64,000 bases of DNA from assembly GCA_964610385.1 (NCBI GenBank), contig CAZSXW010000003.1:124001-188000 (forward strand), written 5' to 3'. This document shows positions 29,127 through 38,085 of this stretch, piece after piece. Under the pieces are notes generated by a model. That model saw only the letters and a list, made by a program, of their open reading frames with translations. It did no database searches and was not told the origin of the DNA. The position numbers were made by a program, and so were the translations under genes. Within the stretch, counting starts at the first letter, position 1. Every line of letters starts with the position of its first letter. Source of the stretch: CAZBSE01 sp964610385. Its GTDB lineage: Bacteria; Actinomycetota; Humimicrobiia; Humimicrobiales; Humimicrobiaceae.

Positions 29127-30059
29127 TTATAAATGTTTACGCAATTTATATTGTATATCTTCTAAAAGGCTCCTATTTTTTGATATGAGATCTCCTATTA
29201 AACCTAAAATCCCAAATAAAACTCCTAAAATTATTAGAATCGCAGTAAATATCAGGGACTGAATATGACCTGCTCCATTACCCACTATGAAAAAGTATAA
29301 AAATCTTATACCAAGTACAATACCAGGTATGAAAAAAAGCAAACCTATTATTGTAAAAAATCTAAGAGGTCTGTAGGTTATAAATATTCTTAATATGGTT
29401 ATTAGTGATCTATTTACATATGATGGTATACTTTTTATAAGTCTTGAAGGTCTTAGTTTCTCATTGACTCTGATAGGCACACTCAGAATTGTGATTCCAC
29501 TCAAACCCGCCTGGATGATTGTCTCGAGAGTATAAGTATATTTTGAAAAAACATTTAATGAATATGCCGCTTCTCTCGAAATTGCTCTAAATCCGCTTGG
29601 TGCATCTTTAATATTTGTTCCTGAAACTATCTTTACCACCCAGCTGCCGAATTTCTGCAAAAATTTCTTAACTTTTGTAAAATCTTTCATTTTGTCTATT
29701 GGTCTTTCACCAACAACTATCTCTGCCCTGTTTTCTATAATTGGCTCAACAAGTTTTTCGATATCATTGGCACAGTATTGGTTGTCTGCGTCAATATTTA
29801 CTATTATATCTGCACCAAGACTTAAACAGGTCTCTATACCTTTTGTAAAGGCTTTTGCTAATCCTGAATGCCTTGGAAGTTTGACTATATGATGGGCACC
29901 ATTTTTTTTTGCTGTTTCTATTGTTTTATCAGTGCTGCCGTCGTCTATTATTAAATATTCAATAGTATCTATAGATCTAATTTTCTTAGGAAGGTTTTTT
30001 AGAGTTATAGGAAGTGCATATTGCTCATTATAACAGGGTATTTGAATAATAAGCTTCAA
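29127..30059 (-). CDS. DPM1-like family 2 glycosyltransferase with C-terminal membrane helices
   Basis: The start is the TTG at 30059, 8 bases after AAGGAG (minus strand); the TTG at 30065 is too close to it. The protein of 310 residues has a GT-A domain with IQIPCYNEQYALPITL, LIIDDGSTDKTIE and the DXD motif in NIDADNQY, then GERPIDKMKDFT. It ends with two hydrophobic helices (about 230-285), the layout of polyprenyl-phosphate hexose synthases. It would charge undecaprenyl phosphate with a sugar for GT-C enzymes such as those at 21731 and 25600. The 505-bp repeat-containing spacer lies upstream. Confidence 0.87.
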   Translation of the reverse strand: MKLIIQIPCYNEQYALPITLKNLPKKIRSIDTIEYLIIDDGSTDKTIETAKKNGAHHIVKLPRHSGLAKAFTKGIETCLSLGADIIVNIDADNQYCANDIEKLVEPIIENRAEIVVGERPIDKMKDFTKVKKFLQKFGSWVVKIVSGTNIKDAPSGFRAISREAAYSLNVFSKYTYTLETIIQAGLSGITILSVPIRVNEKLRPSRLIKSIPSYVNRSLITILRIFITYRPLRFFTIIGLLFFIPGIVLGIRFLYFFIVGNGAGHIQSLIFTAILIILGVLFGILGLIGDLISKNRSLLEDIQYKLRKHL

Positions 30060-30065
30060 GCCCAA

Positions 30066-30570
30066 CTCTCCTTAGAATTTTATTTTTTATTTAGAGAATT
30101 TAATAACAAATGTTAGTATTGCCATATTCTAAATTCGTAGTTAAAAGAAAAAATTTTGTAAAATAACATAAATAGGACATATAATATTTACCAATGAACA
30201 ATATATCGTTACTTTATTCAGCAATATCCAATTTATTTTACCATATTTGTATTATTAAAAATATTTTTTAAAAAAGCATCTTTTACCATTATAAAACAGC
30301 ATTTTTTACCATTATATATCACGATGTCATAAAAATATTTAAATCAATGATGAATTAATTAAATTTTTTAAAGTTATATAATCTTTATTTGTAACTATTT
30401 CTTTATCTCCAATAGTGATGCAATAGTATGTTAATAAGTATTATTTCAGATGTGAGATATAGAACTCGTGGAAATTGTGTTTGATTTGTCTTAGGGGCTA
30501 GGTTATCATTAAGTCAAAAATTTTAGAGATTGAATAATTATAAGTAATTTATATGATATAAGCAATTTAT
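30066..30570. other. 505-bp noncoding divergent spacer
   Basis: The region between the minus-strand DPM1-like gene and the plus-strand GT4 at 30571 has no credible ORF and is extremely A+T-rich. It contains runs of A and T, four TTTACCA words (30187, 30237, 30282, 30305) and two short direct repeats listed separately. It is the longest gene-free stretch in the window and separates two differently organised halves. It probably holds divergent promoters, but I could not pick a convincing -35/-10 pair. Confidence 0.7.
30275..30316 (+). repeat. Two-copy 19-bp direct repeat, 23-bp period
   Basis: Copy 1 is AGCATCTTTTACCATTATA (30275-30293) and copy 2 is AGCATTTTTTACCATTATA (30298-30316), with one mismatch and starts exactly 23 bp apart. 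Partial TTTACCA matches occur at 30187 and 30237. A two-turn helical spacing in a divergent regulatory gap could be a tandem binding site; slippage duplication is the simpler explanation. Confidence 0.6.
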
Positions 30571-30574
30571 ATGA
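30540..30574 (+). repeat. 18-bp tandem duplication covering the start codon of the next gene
   Basis: ATAAGTAATTTATATGA (30540-30556) is repeated as ATAAGCAATTTATATGA (30558-30574), period 18. The second copy contains the ATG start of the GT4 gene at 30571; the first contains an ATG followed at once by ATA TAA. Neither copy holds a good Shine-Dalgarno sequence, so translation starts here may be weak. Confidence 0.6.
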
Positions 30575-31668
30575 AATTAGCAATTGTACATGATTTTATG
30601 AATCAGTGTGGCGGAGCAGAACGAGTTGTCGGCTATTTTCTTAAAATATTCCCCGGGACTCCGGTTTATACTTCAATTTATTTCCCAGATGATACTTTTA
30701 GTTTTTTTAAAGGCGAAAACATTTCAACTACGTTTATGCAAAAAATTCCGTGGATCAGGAATTATTATAAAAGATTGTTTTTCCTTTATCCTTATGCTTT
30801 TAGAAGTCTAAAACTTAATGATTATGAAATTATATTATGCAGTTCATCTTCTTATTCTCATCTTGTTAATAAATACAAAAATTCAGTTCATATAAACTAT
30901 TGCTATACTCCTCCCAGATTTTTATGGGAGACAGAGAGTTATTTAAAGGGCGAAAAACTTACAGCTTCAGCTTCTGGAATAGTCAAGCCTATAATCTATT
31001 TTTTAAGGAAGATGGATCTAAAACAGTCAAGGAAAATTGATTATTATATTGCAATTTCCAAGTATATAAAAAATAAAATAAAAAGGATTTACAAGAGGGA
31101 ATCAATTGTCATATATCCTCCCATAGAAATAGAAAAATATAAATTCAGAAAAAGAAAGGAAGATTTTTATCTTATTGTGTCCAGATTAAAAGGGTATAAA
31201 AGAATTGATATTGCTGTAAGGGCTTTTAATATATTGGGTAAGAGGCTACTGATAGTTGGTACCGGAGAAAATGAGGTTAATTTGAGGAAAATTTCTGGTG
31301 AAAAAATAAAACTCTTAGGTAAGGTAAGTGAGGGCAAGCTTTTAGATTTATACAGCAGGGCTAAATCTCTGATTTTTACCGGTAAAGAAGATTTTGGTCT
31401 TACTCCGGTAGAAGCCCAGGCATCCGGGACACCGGTTATAGCTTATATAGAAGGTGGTGCATCGGAGACTATTATAAACGGCAGAACGGGTTTTTTCTTT
31501 GGTAAACAGGAGCCGGGAGCATTAGTAAAAGTTATTAGGCAATTCGAAAAAAAACATTTAGATTCCATCAAGTGCAGGGAGAATGCTAAAAGATTTGATT
31601 TTAAAAATTTTGAAAAAGAAATAACGAATTTTATCGGGAATATATATAAAGAAAGATTTAGTTCTTAA
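30571..31668 (+). CDS. Glycosyltransferase family 4 (WbaZ-like)
   Basis: A 365-residue GT-B enzyme starting MKLAIVHDFMNQCGGAERVV, the opening of the WbaZ-type branch in which GGAER binds the acceptor side. YCYTPPRFLWE (about 110) is the second branch marker. The C-terminal half has FYLIVSRLKGYKRIDIAV, LLGKVSEGKLLDLYSRAKSL and the donor site EDFGLTPVEAQASGTPVIAY with the EX7E glutamates. Relatives add mannose or another hexose to a lipid-linked sugar. It heads the second + strand run, 6 bp before a Wzy gene. Confidence 0.88.
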   Translation: MKLAIVHDFMNQCGGAERVVGYFLKIFPGTPVYTSIYFPDDTFSFFKGENISTTFMQKIPWIRNYYKRLFFLYPYAFRSLKLNDYEIILCSSSSYSHLVNKYKNSVHINYCYTPPRFLWETESYLKGEKLTASASGIVKPIIYFLRKMDLKQSRKIDYYIAISKYIKNKIKRIYKRESIVIYPPIEIEKYKFRKRKEDFYLIVSRLKGYKRIDIAVRAFNILGKRLLIVGTGENEVNLRKISGEKIKLLGKVSEGKLLDLYSRAKSLIFTGKEDFGLTPVEAQASGTPVIAYIEGGASETIINGRTGFFFGKQEPGALVKVIRQFEKKHLDSIKCRENAKRFDFKNFEKEITNFIGNIYKERFSS

Positions 31669-31673
31669 TCTTT

Positions 31674-33017
31674 ATGAATGATAATCTATCTAAAATCTAT
31701 AATTCTTTTAGGAAAGATCTATTCAGTAAACTGATATATTTCCTGTTGGCATCTTCGGCTTTATTTTTACTAGTAAATAAATATCCGTATTTTAGTATAT
31801 TTTCTATTTTAATTTTAGTATTTTTAGGGGCTTTATTTTTATTTTACAAAGGTTCGATAACTTCTGTTCATTTAAGTGCCCTGGGAATTTTACTCATTAT
31901 TTATATTTATTTTATATTAAGCTATTTTGTGACAAATCAAACCTTTTCAAATTTTTTATCCTATGAGTTTCTACGTTATGATGGAAATTTTTTCTTTTGT
32001 TATATACCTTTTTTTGCTCTGGCTATTCCATATTTTAATTATGAGAAAGTTTTAAGAATATATTTTGCCTTTATATTTTTTACTTTTTCCCTATTATCTA
32101 TAGCTGGTATTATTGCAATTCTAACCAGGAATTATTCTCCTATTCTTTTAAATGATAAATACAGTGGTCTTATGCTGGTTGGTTTGAATAATACACATAA
32201 TGCCACAGGATCTGTTTATGCCTTGGTTAGTCTTTTTGCTTTAGTTTTTACTTTGAAAGCATTTAAGAAGCAGAAAATATATTACATTATTATTTTATTG
32301 CTTTGTCTTTTCGGATTAATAATGACTCAGAGTAGAGGAAGTTATCTGGGTTTTATAATCGGAGCATTATTTGTGATCTGGCTGCATTATAAATCGATTT
32401 TGAAATTTATTTCTACTGTAGCAGTAATGCTGGCTGTGTCTATACCATTAATATTTTTTACTAATTTACATGAAAGATTTATAAAAATGATAGATTTTAC
32501 TGATACAGAAAACTATACAATTATTACTAGAATAAATTTATGGAAAAAAGCATTATTTTTATTTAAGCAGAGCCCTATATTTGGTGTTGGTTTCGGTAGA
32601 TTTAATGATATCAGTTACAATATTAATAATTATGGATATTCCTTAATAAGAATGGATGAATTTGTGGGTATTCCAAAAGTATTTTATACTTTTCAGTCCC
32701 AGGATTTTGATTTTAGTTCAGCTCACGCGCATAATTCTTACCTGCAGTTCTTAGCTGAAACCGGAGTAATTGGTCTGGGTTTGATAATAATCTTCTGGAT
32801 TTTATGTTATAGAATCATACTGAGAGCGTATAATTATACAAGGAATGAATTCTCTAAGAAGGTATATTTATCTTGCCTGGGTAGCATTATTGTATTATTC
32901 ATCATGTCTTTTGCCGAGAATTATTTTTCATCAACCACTATGATGATGTGTCTTTCTGTAGTGACTTCTTTATCACTTGGCTTATACTGGCAGGAAAAAT
33001 ATAAAAGGAATGTATAA
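31674..33017 (+). CDS. O-antigen ligase/polymerase family protein, paralogue of the protein encoded at 336
   Basis: A 447-residue polytopic protein. It aligns throughout with the gene at 336: LRYDG, LALAIPYFNYEK, HNATGSVYA, QSRGSYLGF, FGVGFGRFND, AHAHNSYLQFLAETGVIGLG and the C-terminal ENYFS-TTMMMC block are shared or nearly so. The outer loop between the HNATG and FGRFND blocks differs most, which is where substrate recognition is expected. It starts 5 bp after the GT4 stop. Two closely related polymerases/ligases suggest two related polymers or an in-locus duplication followed by specialisation. Confidence 0.87.
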   Translation: MNDNLSKIYNSFRKDLFSKLIYFLLASSALFLLVNKYPYFSIFSILILVFLGALFLFYKGSITSVHLSALGILLIIYIYFILSYFVTNQTFSNFLSYEFLRYDGNFFFCYIPFFALAIPYFNYEKVLRIYFAFIFFTFSLLSIAGIIAILTRNYSPILLNDKYSGLMLVGLNNTHNATGSVYALVSLFALVFTLKAFKKQKIYYIIILLLCLFGLIMTQSRGSYLGFIIGALFVIWLHYKSILKFISTVAVMLAVSIPLIFFTNLHERFIKMIDFTDTENYTIITRINLWKKALFLFKQSPIFGVGFGRFNDISYNINNYGYSLIRMDEFVGIPKVFYTFQSQDFDFSSAHAHNSYLQFLAETGVIGLGLIIIFWILCYRIILRAYNYTRNEFSKKVYLSCLGSIIVLFIMSFAENYFSSTTMMMCLSVVTSLSLGLYWQEKYKRNV

Positions 33018-33043
33018 GTATTTGGAGTGATTTATATAAAAAA

Positions 33044-35233
33044 ATGGTAGACATAAGATCATTTAATTATAAAAAACTAATAATAAGAACAATTATTTTT
33101 CTGATATTCTATATTATATTCTTCCCATATATGAAAATTATTGTAGAAGTCAACATGCCTTTGATGTTGTTTGCTCATTCTTTGATGTTTGCAATCTTCA
33201 TTTTATCTTTATATAAGGTCAAATGGGGATTATTCTTATTTATATTTCTAATTCCACTACTGAATTCCCGCGCCTTGCTTTTCATGATCAGACCGAGGTA
33301 TATAGTAGTTTTTTTAATTTTTGGGTTATTTCTCGGTTTTTTAGTCAATAATACCAGCAAACTTTTAAGTAGTAGTTCATTAAAATACTCGGGGGGGATT
33401 GTTTTTGACTCCAGTATCATAAAAGCGTTTATTTTTTTTACTATTATCCTATTTTTTTCATGTGCCATAACTATATTACGTTATTCTAATTTTTATCCTT
33501 TTATAACCAATAATTATTATGATCTTATAATAAATGTAAATGGAGTAAGGTCTACAGACTCTATGGTCTGGACCATAAAATATTTTTATAATTATTTTAT
33601 AGGATTTTTATTCTTTGTAGTAATTTTTAATGTTATCGATGATTTTAAAGATATTATAAATTCTGTAATTTCCATAATATCTGCTACAGTTATTTCTTCC
33701 GGAGTGGTCATATATCAATATTATTTCAATCCGAATTTTGCAAATATTGGAAATTGGGCCAATTCAGGAAGATTTAATTCAACCTTTTCGGATCCAAATG
33801 CTCTGGGTGCTTATACTATTTTGTTATTCCCAGTTTATATAGGGCTTTTAATGTATTTTAAAAGATGGTATTTAAGACTGTTGGTCCTTGGGTCATTTTC
33901 ATTATTTTTTATGTTATTGATTTTTTCCGGGTCAAGAAGTGCATTTATAGGAGTTGTACTGGCAATAATCATTTTTATTGCTATTTTTATAAAAAGAGGG
34001 TCCAGATATATAAAGAGAAGATGGGTGTTTTATTCTAGATGGATAAAATCAGTCTTAATATCGTTTCTGATAATCATCTTATTGAGTATATTGTTTTTCC
34101 CATTATATTTGGTATATAATCAGGATTCTTTCATTATGGAAGTAAGCTTGATACGCAGGACCATAGACACTGTTAAGACGGGTATATATTATACCAGAGA
34201 AGTCGGGATCATAGAGGGCCTCAAATCAATTTCCAATTATAGATATATATTCTGGGGCCAGGCAGCTGCAATGTTTAAGGATTACCCCCTTACAGGAGTA
34301 GGTCAGGGCTCATACCTTCTCCAGCTTCCAAATTACCTTACTATGAACAGGACAGGATACTTAATAGATGGGAAACTGGCTGTGGATTATACAGGGAATT
34401 ACTATCTGCAGGTGTTATCTGAACTTGGTTTTCCCGGCCTGGTTCTTATCCTGTTTATTTTTTATCTGCTGATTAATAAGGTATTTAATTATTTCAGAGC
34501 GAAGAAACGCATGAAAATTTTTGAAAACAGTGATTGGCTGCTTATAGCTCTTTTTATTTCATTCATTTCAATGCTGGTAGGGCAGATATTCGGGCCCCAT
34601 ACTAATTTTGATGAGGTACAATTTACTTTATGGCTGGTAATAGGACTTATGATAGCATATATAAAAGTGAAGCAGGTAAGGATCGATAAGCAATTTAAAC
34701 CGCTGCAGATATGCGAAAAGATAAGATTTGGACTTAGAGAAAAAATATCCCTGTCAGTTATTTTAATAATATTTATTTCAAGCATGACCTTTAGCTCTGT
34801 TACGGCTTTATCTGTTAATGTAGGCCAGAACCTTTATGATATTAAAGGCAATTATAAAGGTTGGGAAAACAGTTATGGATTCTATAAGGTGGAAACAGTT
34901 GAAGATGAGACGTTCCGGTGGACGGGTATTGATGCCAGTGAAGTGGTTGAGAAAAATGGAGATAAGATGATAATCCCCATAAAAGATGCCATCCCTATAG
35001 AGTCTCGAAAACCCCTTGCGGTAAATATCTTTGTCAATAATAGACTGGTAAAAAAAACGAAGCTTGAAAATAATAAGTGGACTGATGTTGTGATAGATAT
35101 ACCTGATTCTGCAAGAGACCATTTTACGCTGACCCTGGCTTTCAGCAGGAGCTGGGTTCCAAAAGAATTGGGTTACACCCCGGATACAAGGGAGCTTGGT
35201 GCCATGGTAGGAGAATACAGATTTATAGATTAA
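33044..35233 (+). CDS. Large O-antigen ligase/polymerase family protein with C-terminal outer domain
   Basis: A 729-residue protein. Residues about 15-590 have some 12-14 membrane helices with the Wzy_C features STFSDPNALGAY (about 245), FSGSRSAFIG and TGVGQGSYL followed by NYYLQVLSELGFPGLVL. The last helix ends near 595; residues about 600-729 form a soluble domain with FRWTGIDAS and alternating beta-like segments (LAVNIFVNNRLV, WTDVVIDIP), probably on the outer face. FRWT followed by a beta-sandwich appears at the end of several membrane glycosyltransferases and may bind glycan. It is probably the main polymerase or ligase of the second run. It is distinct from the two shorter Wzy paralogues. 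Confidence 0.82.
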   Translation: MVDIRSFNYKKLIIRTIIFLIFYIIFFPYMKIIVEVNMPLMLFAHSLMFAIFILSLYKVKWGLFLFIFLIPLLNSRALLFMIRPRYIVVFLIFGLFLGFLVNNTSKLLSSSSLKYSGGIVFDSSIIKAFIFFTIILFFSCAITILRYSNFYPFITNNYYDLIINVNGVRSTDSMVWTIKYFYNYFIGFLFFVVIFNVIDDFKDIINSVISIISATVISSGVVIYQYYFNPNFANIGNWANSGRFNSTFSDPNALGAYTILLFPVYIGLLMYFKRWYLRLLVLGSFSLFFMLLIFSGSRSAFIGVVLAIIIFIAIFIKRGSRYIKRRWVFYSRWIKSVLISFLIIILLSILFFPLYLVYNQDSFIMEVSLIRRTIDTVKTGIYYTREVGIIEGLKSISNYRYIFWGQAAAMFKDYPLTGVGQGSYLLQLPNYLTMNRTGYLIDGKLAVDYTGNYYLQVLSELGFPGLVLILFIFYLLINKVFNYFRAKKRMKIFENSDWLLIALFISFISMLVGQIFGPHTNFDEVQFTLWLVIGLMIAYIKVKQVRIDKQFKPLQICEKIRFGLREKISLSVILIIFISSMTFSSVTALSVNVGQNLYDIKGNYKGWENSYGFYKVETVEDETFRWTGIDASEVVEKNGDKMIIPIKDAIPIESRKPLAVNIFVNNRLVKKTKLENNKWTDVVIDIPDSARDHFTLTLAFSRSWVPKELGYTPDTRELGAMVGEYRFID

Positions 35234-35300
35234 TTAGCGTTATATATAAACCATTTTTAAATTTTTAGTGTTTCTCTTATAATAAATAATTGATTTTTGT

Positions 35301-37265
35301 ATGTTTATGGAGCATATGCAGAATTCTCAAAAAAAAGTTTTTAGTATAAAAACTAAAGTATTGTTTGGGTTTATACTGGTAGTAAATGACCTGTTAATGG
35401 TGGCTTTAAGTTGTTTTTTATCTTATTATATAAGGTTTTATACCAGGATTTTTACAGTAAATGAATTATCCTTTACCATCAGCGATAATTATATAATTTA
35501 TTCCGTGATCTTTATTATAATAATTATATTCGTTTCTTTTATTTTTAATCTTTACAGTTTAAATAATGTTTATAGAAGTCCAGTCTATTATCCCTCGGCT
35601 CTTATAGTTACTGTTTTAGGCACGGTAGCAATATATTTTTCGGGAAGGATATTCGGTGGTTTATATTTATCGCGAATATTTATCGCACTTTTATTCGTCA
35701 TAAGCACGATTCTTCTTTTTTCAAGCCGGTATGTAATCGGTATTATTACCAAAAAGATTTTTAGAAAAATGGGTATTCCTGATAGAGAATTTTTGGCCGG
35801 GATAGGTGAAAATATAAAGGTGATGAGAAGGCTGCCCCGCTCTAAAAAGAAAATAATATACGGTATTACGCTGGTTATAAATGATATAATATTCCTGGCG
35901 CTTGCTTTCTATATTTCCTATTATTTAAGATTCCATACCGGTCCTGTTGCCGAGCTAAACCTGACGTATCAGCTGGAAAGTAACTATTTCTTTTATTCTA
36001 TCGTATTTATAATATCCGCAATTATCTTATTTTTAATATACAGGCTTTACAACTGGGATTATATATATAGAGGGTCTGGCTATTATTCCCGCATCATAAA
36101 AGGACTGTCAATAAATATTATAGTAATAATACTGGCAGGCTATCTTTTTGACTTATTCACTTTTTCTAGAAAATGGATCCTTCTCCTTTTTGTGTTCAGT
36201 ATTTTGTTTATATTGATCAGCAGGTTGATAATCGAGTTTGTGACTATAAGGTTGATCAGAAGGTTGGATATAAGGTCCAGAACGTTGGTAGTAGGTATAG
36301 GTGAGAATGCCCACAGAATTGAGGATAGTTTCAGGAAATATTCAATGGAGGGGGATACTATCCTGGGTTATATCGATAAAAAGAGCAGGATCCTGAAGAA
36401 TAAAAAATACAGCAGACAGTTTAAAATACTCGGTTATCTTAATGACCTGGAAGATGTTATCTATAAAAATGGGATTCAGAGAGTAGTTATTTCCAGTCCT
36501 GAATTTAAATATAATGAAATGCTTGAGATTTTGGAAAAAATGAAGGGCATTGATATATCAGTGCTTATATTCCCGGGTTTTTTCGAGTTCTCGATCAAAA
36601 GGATGAACATGAGAGAGATTGCCGGCATCCCCCTTATGCAAGTTTCAAATATAGGATTTTTTGGATTTAATCTGTTTTTAAAGAACATAATTGATTACCT
36701 GCTGGGAGGCATAATGTTCTTATTTTTTATTCCCGTTTATCTGATTGTGGGATTGGCCATAAAAATAGATTCTCCTGGTCCCATATTTTACAAGCAGAGG
36801 AGATATACCAAAGACTGCAGGGTGTTCTATATGTATAAGTTCAGATCGATGTTTATGAACGCTGAACGCAGGCTTAAGGAATTGGAGGGATACAATGAAG
36901 CCGATGGTCCTCTGTTTAAAATAAAAGGCGATCCACGCATCACAAAAGTAGGCAGATTTATCAGAAAATTTTCTATTGACGAACTGCCCCAGATAATAAA
37001 TGTTTTAAGGGGCGAGATGAGTCTGGTAGGACCCAGGCCCCCACTACCGAGTGAGGTGGAAAAATATGATGAATGGGAGATGAAGAGGATGAATGTAAAG
37101 CAGGGTATAACAGGTCTCTGGCAGGTAAGCGGAAGAAGCGAACTTTCCTTTGAGGAAATGGCAAGGCTTGATCTGTATTATATCCAGAACTGGTCGATTG
37201 AAATGGATATAAAGATACTTTTAAAGACTATCCCCACAGCTCTGTTCGGGAGAGGGGCATATTAA
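35301..37265 (+). CDS. WbaP/CpsE-type polyprenyl-phosphate sugar-1-phosphate transferase with duplicated membrane domain
   Basis: A 654-residue protein, against about 450-480 for the family. The usual N-terminal four-helix membrane block plus start of the Rossmann-like domain occurs twice: residues about 16-176 and 181-341, with every shared feature offset by exactly 165 (VVND 27/VIND 192, SYYIRF 41/SYYLRF 206, GIGEN 167/332). The rest is standard: the CoA-binding-like domain (about 327-445), DSPGPIFYKQRRYT, YKFRSM, FIRKFSIDELPQIINVL, VGPRPPLP and QGITGLWQVSGRSEL. It starts glycan assembly by moving a hexose-1-phosphate from a UDP-sugar to undecaprenyl phosphate. It lies 16 bp before wzm. Confidence 0.93.
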   Translation: MFMEHMQNSQKKVFSIKTKVLFGFILVVNDLLMVALSCFLSYYIRFYTRIFTVNELSFTISDNYIIYSVIFIIIIIFVSFIFNLYSLNNVYRSPVYYPSALIVTVLGTVAIYFSGRIFGGLYLSRIFIALLFVISTILLFSSRYVIGIITKKIFRKMGIPDREFLAGIGENIKVMRRLPRSKKKIIYGITLVINDIIFLALAFYISYYLRFHTGPVAELNLTYQLESNYFFYSIVFIISAIILFLIYRLYNWDYIYRGSGYYSRIIKGLSINIIVIILAGYLFDLFTFSRKWILLLFVFSILFILISRLIIEFVTIRLIRRLDIRSRTLVVGIGENAHRIEDSFRKYSMEGDTILGYIDKKSRILKNKKYSRQFKILGYLNDLEDVIYKNGIQRVVISSPEFKYNEMLEILEKMKGIDISVLIFPGFFEFSIKRMNMREIAGIPLMQVSNIGFFGFNLFLKNIIDYLLGGIMFLFFIPVYLIVGLAIKIDSPGPIFYKQRRYTKDCRVFYMYKFRSMFMNAERRLKELEGYNEADGPLFKIKGDPRITKVGRFIRKFSIDELPQIINVLRGEMSLVGPRPPLPSEVEKYDEWEMKRMNVKQGITGLWQVSGRSELSFEEMARLDLYYIQNWSIEMDIKILLKTIPTALFGRGAY

Positions 37266-37280
37266 GAGAGTCAGCAAAAT

Positions 37281-38075
37281 ATGTTTTCAAAAGTAATAAA
37301 ACTTTTTTCGTACCGGGAGCTTCTTTCTAGTCTTACCAAGAAAGAGCTTAAGGTAAAATACCGGGGGTCGGTCCTGGGCTTTTTCTGGTCCCTTCTTAAT
37401 CCCATACTTACCATGCTGGTTTATACCTTTGTATTTTCCATTGTACTGCGGGGAGGAATTAAACAATTCGCAGTGTTTCTAATCTGTGCGCTGCTCCCCT
37501 TTAATTTTCTGTCAAATTCTGTCAATTATGGGTCTGGCTGTATTATTTCAAATAGCAATCTTGTAAATAAGATTTATTTTCCCCGGGAGATAATTCCTTT
37601 ATCAATTGTACTATCAAATCTGATTAATTTTTTCTTCGAGCTTGCTGCCCTTTTTATAGTACTGGGTATAATGGGCTACAGATTCTATATATATCTTTAC
37701 CTGCTTCCGGTATTGATATTTATACAATTTTTCCTTGTGGCCGGAATGACCTTTTTAGTATCGGCTTTAAATGTTTTTTTCAGAGACCTTCAGCATCTTA
37801 TCACGATAATTATGATGGTCTGGTTTTTTGGGACTCCCATCATATACCCGTTAAGTATGGTCCCTGAAAAGTTTCAGGTTTTTTTAAAGATAAATCCAAT
37901 GACTATATACGCTGATTATTACCGCAATATTTTTTATTATGTAAAGTATGCTGAAAATGCGGGTTTTCCTTCAACTGTAGATACTCTGGTGGCTGTGGGC
38001 ATCTCTTTTTTAATATTCTTTATCGGTTATTTTGTATTTAAGAGATTGGAGCCAAGATTTGCCGAAGAGATCTAA
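37281..38075 (+). CDS. wzm: ABC-2 type polysaccharide exporter permease
   Basis: A 264-residue protein of family length with six hydrophobic segments. The cytoplasmic N-terminal part has LTKKELKVKYRGSVLGFFWS (about 18-37) and LLNPILTMLVYTFVFS, the classic opening of the O-antigen/teichoic acid permeases. GTPIIYPLSMVP and NPMTIYADYYRN near the end are also diagnostic. With the downstream ATPase it would export a lipid-linked polysaccharide whose chain is completed in the cytoplasm. It is 10 bp from wzt. Confidence 0.93.
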   Translation: MFSKVIKLFSYRELLSSLTKKELKVKYRGSVLGFFWSLLNPILTMLVYTFVFSIVLRGGIKQFAVFLICALLPFNFLSNSVNYGSGCIISNSNLVNKIYFPREIIPLSIVLSNLINFFFELAALFIVLGIMGYRFYIYLYLLPVLIFIQFFLVAGMTFLVSALNVFFRDLQHLITIIMMVWFFGTPIIYPLSMVPEKFQVFLKINPMTIYADYYRNIFYYVKYAENAGFPSTVDTLVAVGISFLIFFIGYFVFKRLEPRFAEEI

Positions 38076-38085
38076 AAGGATAAAA

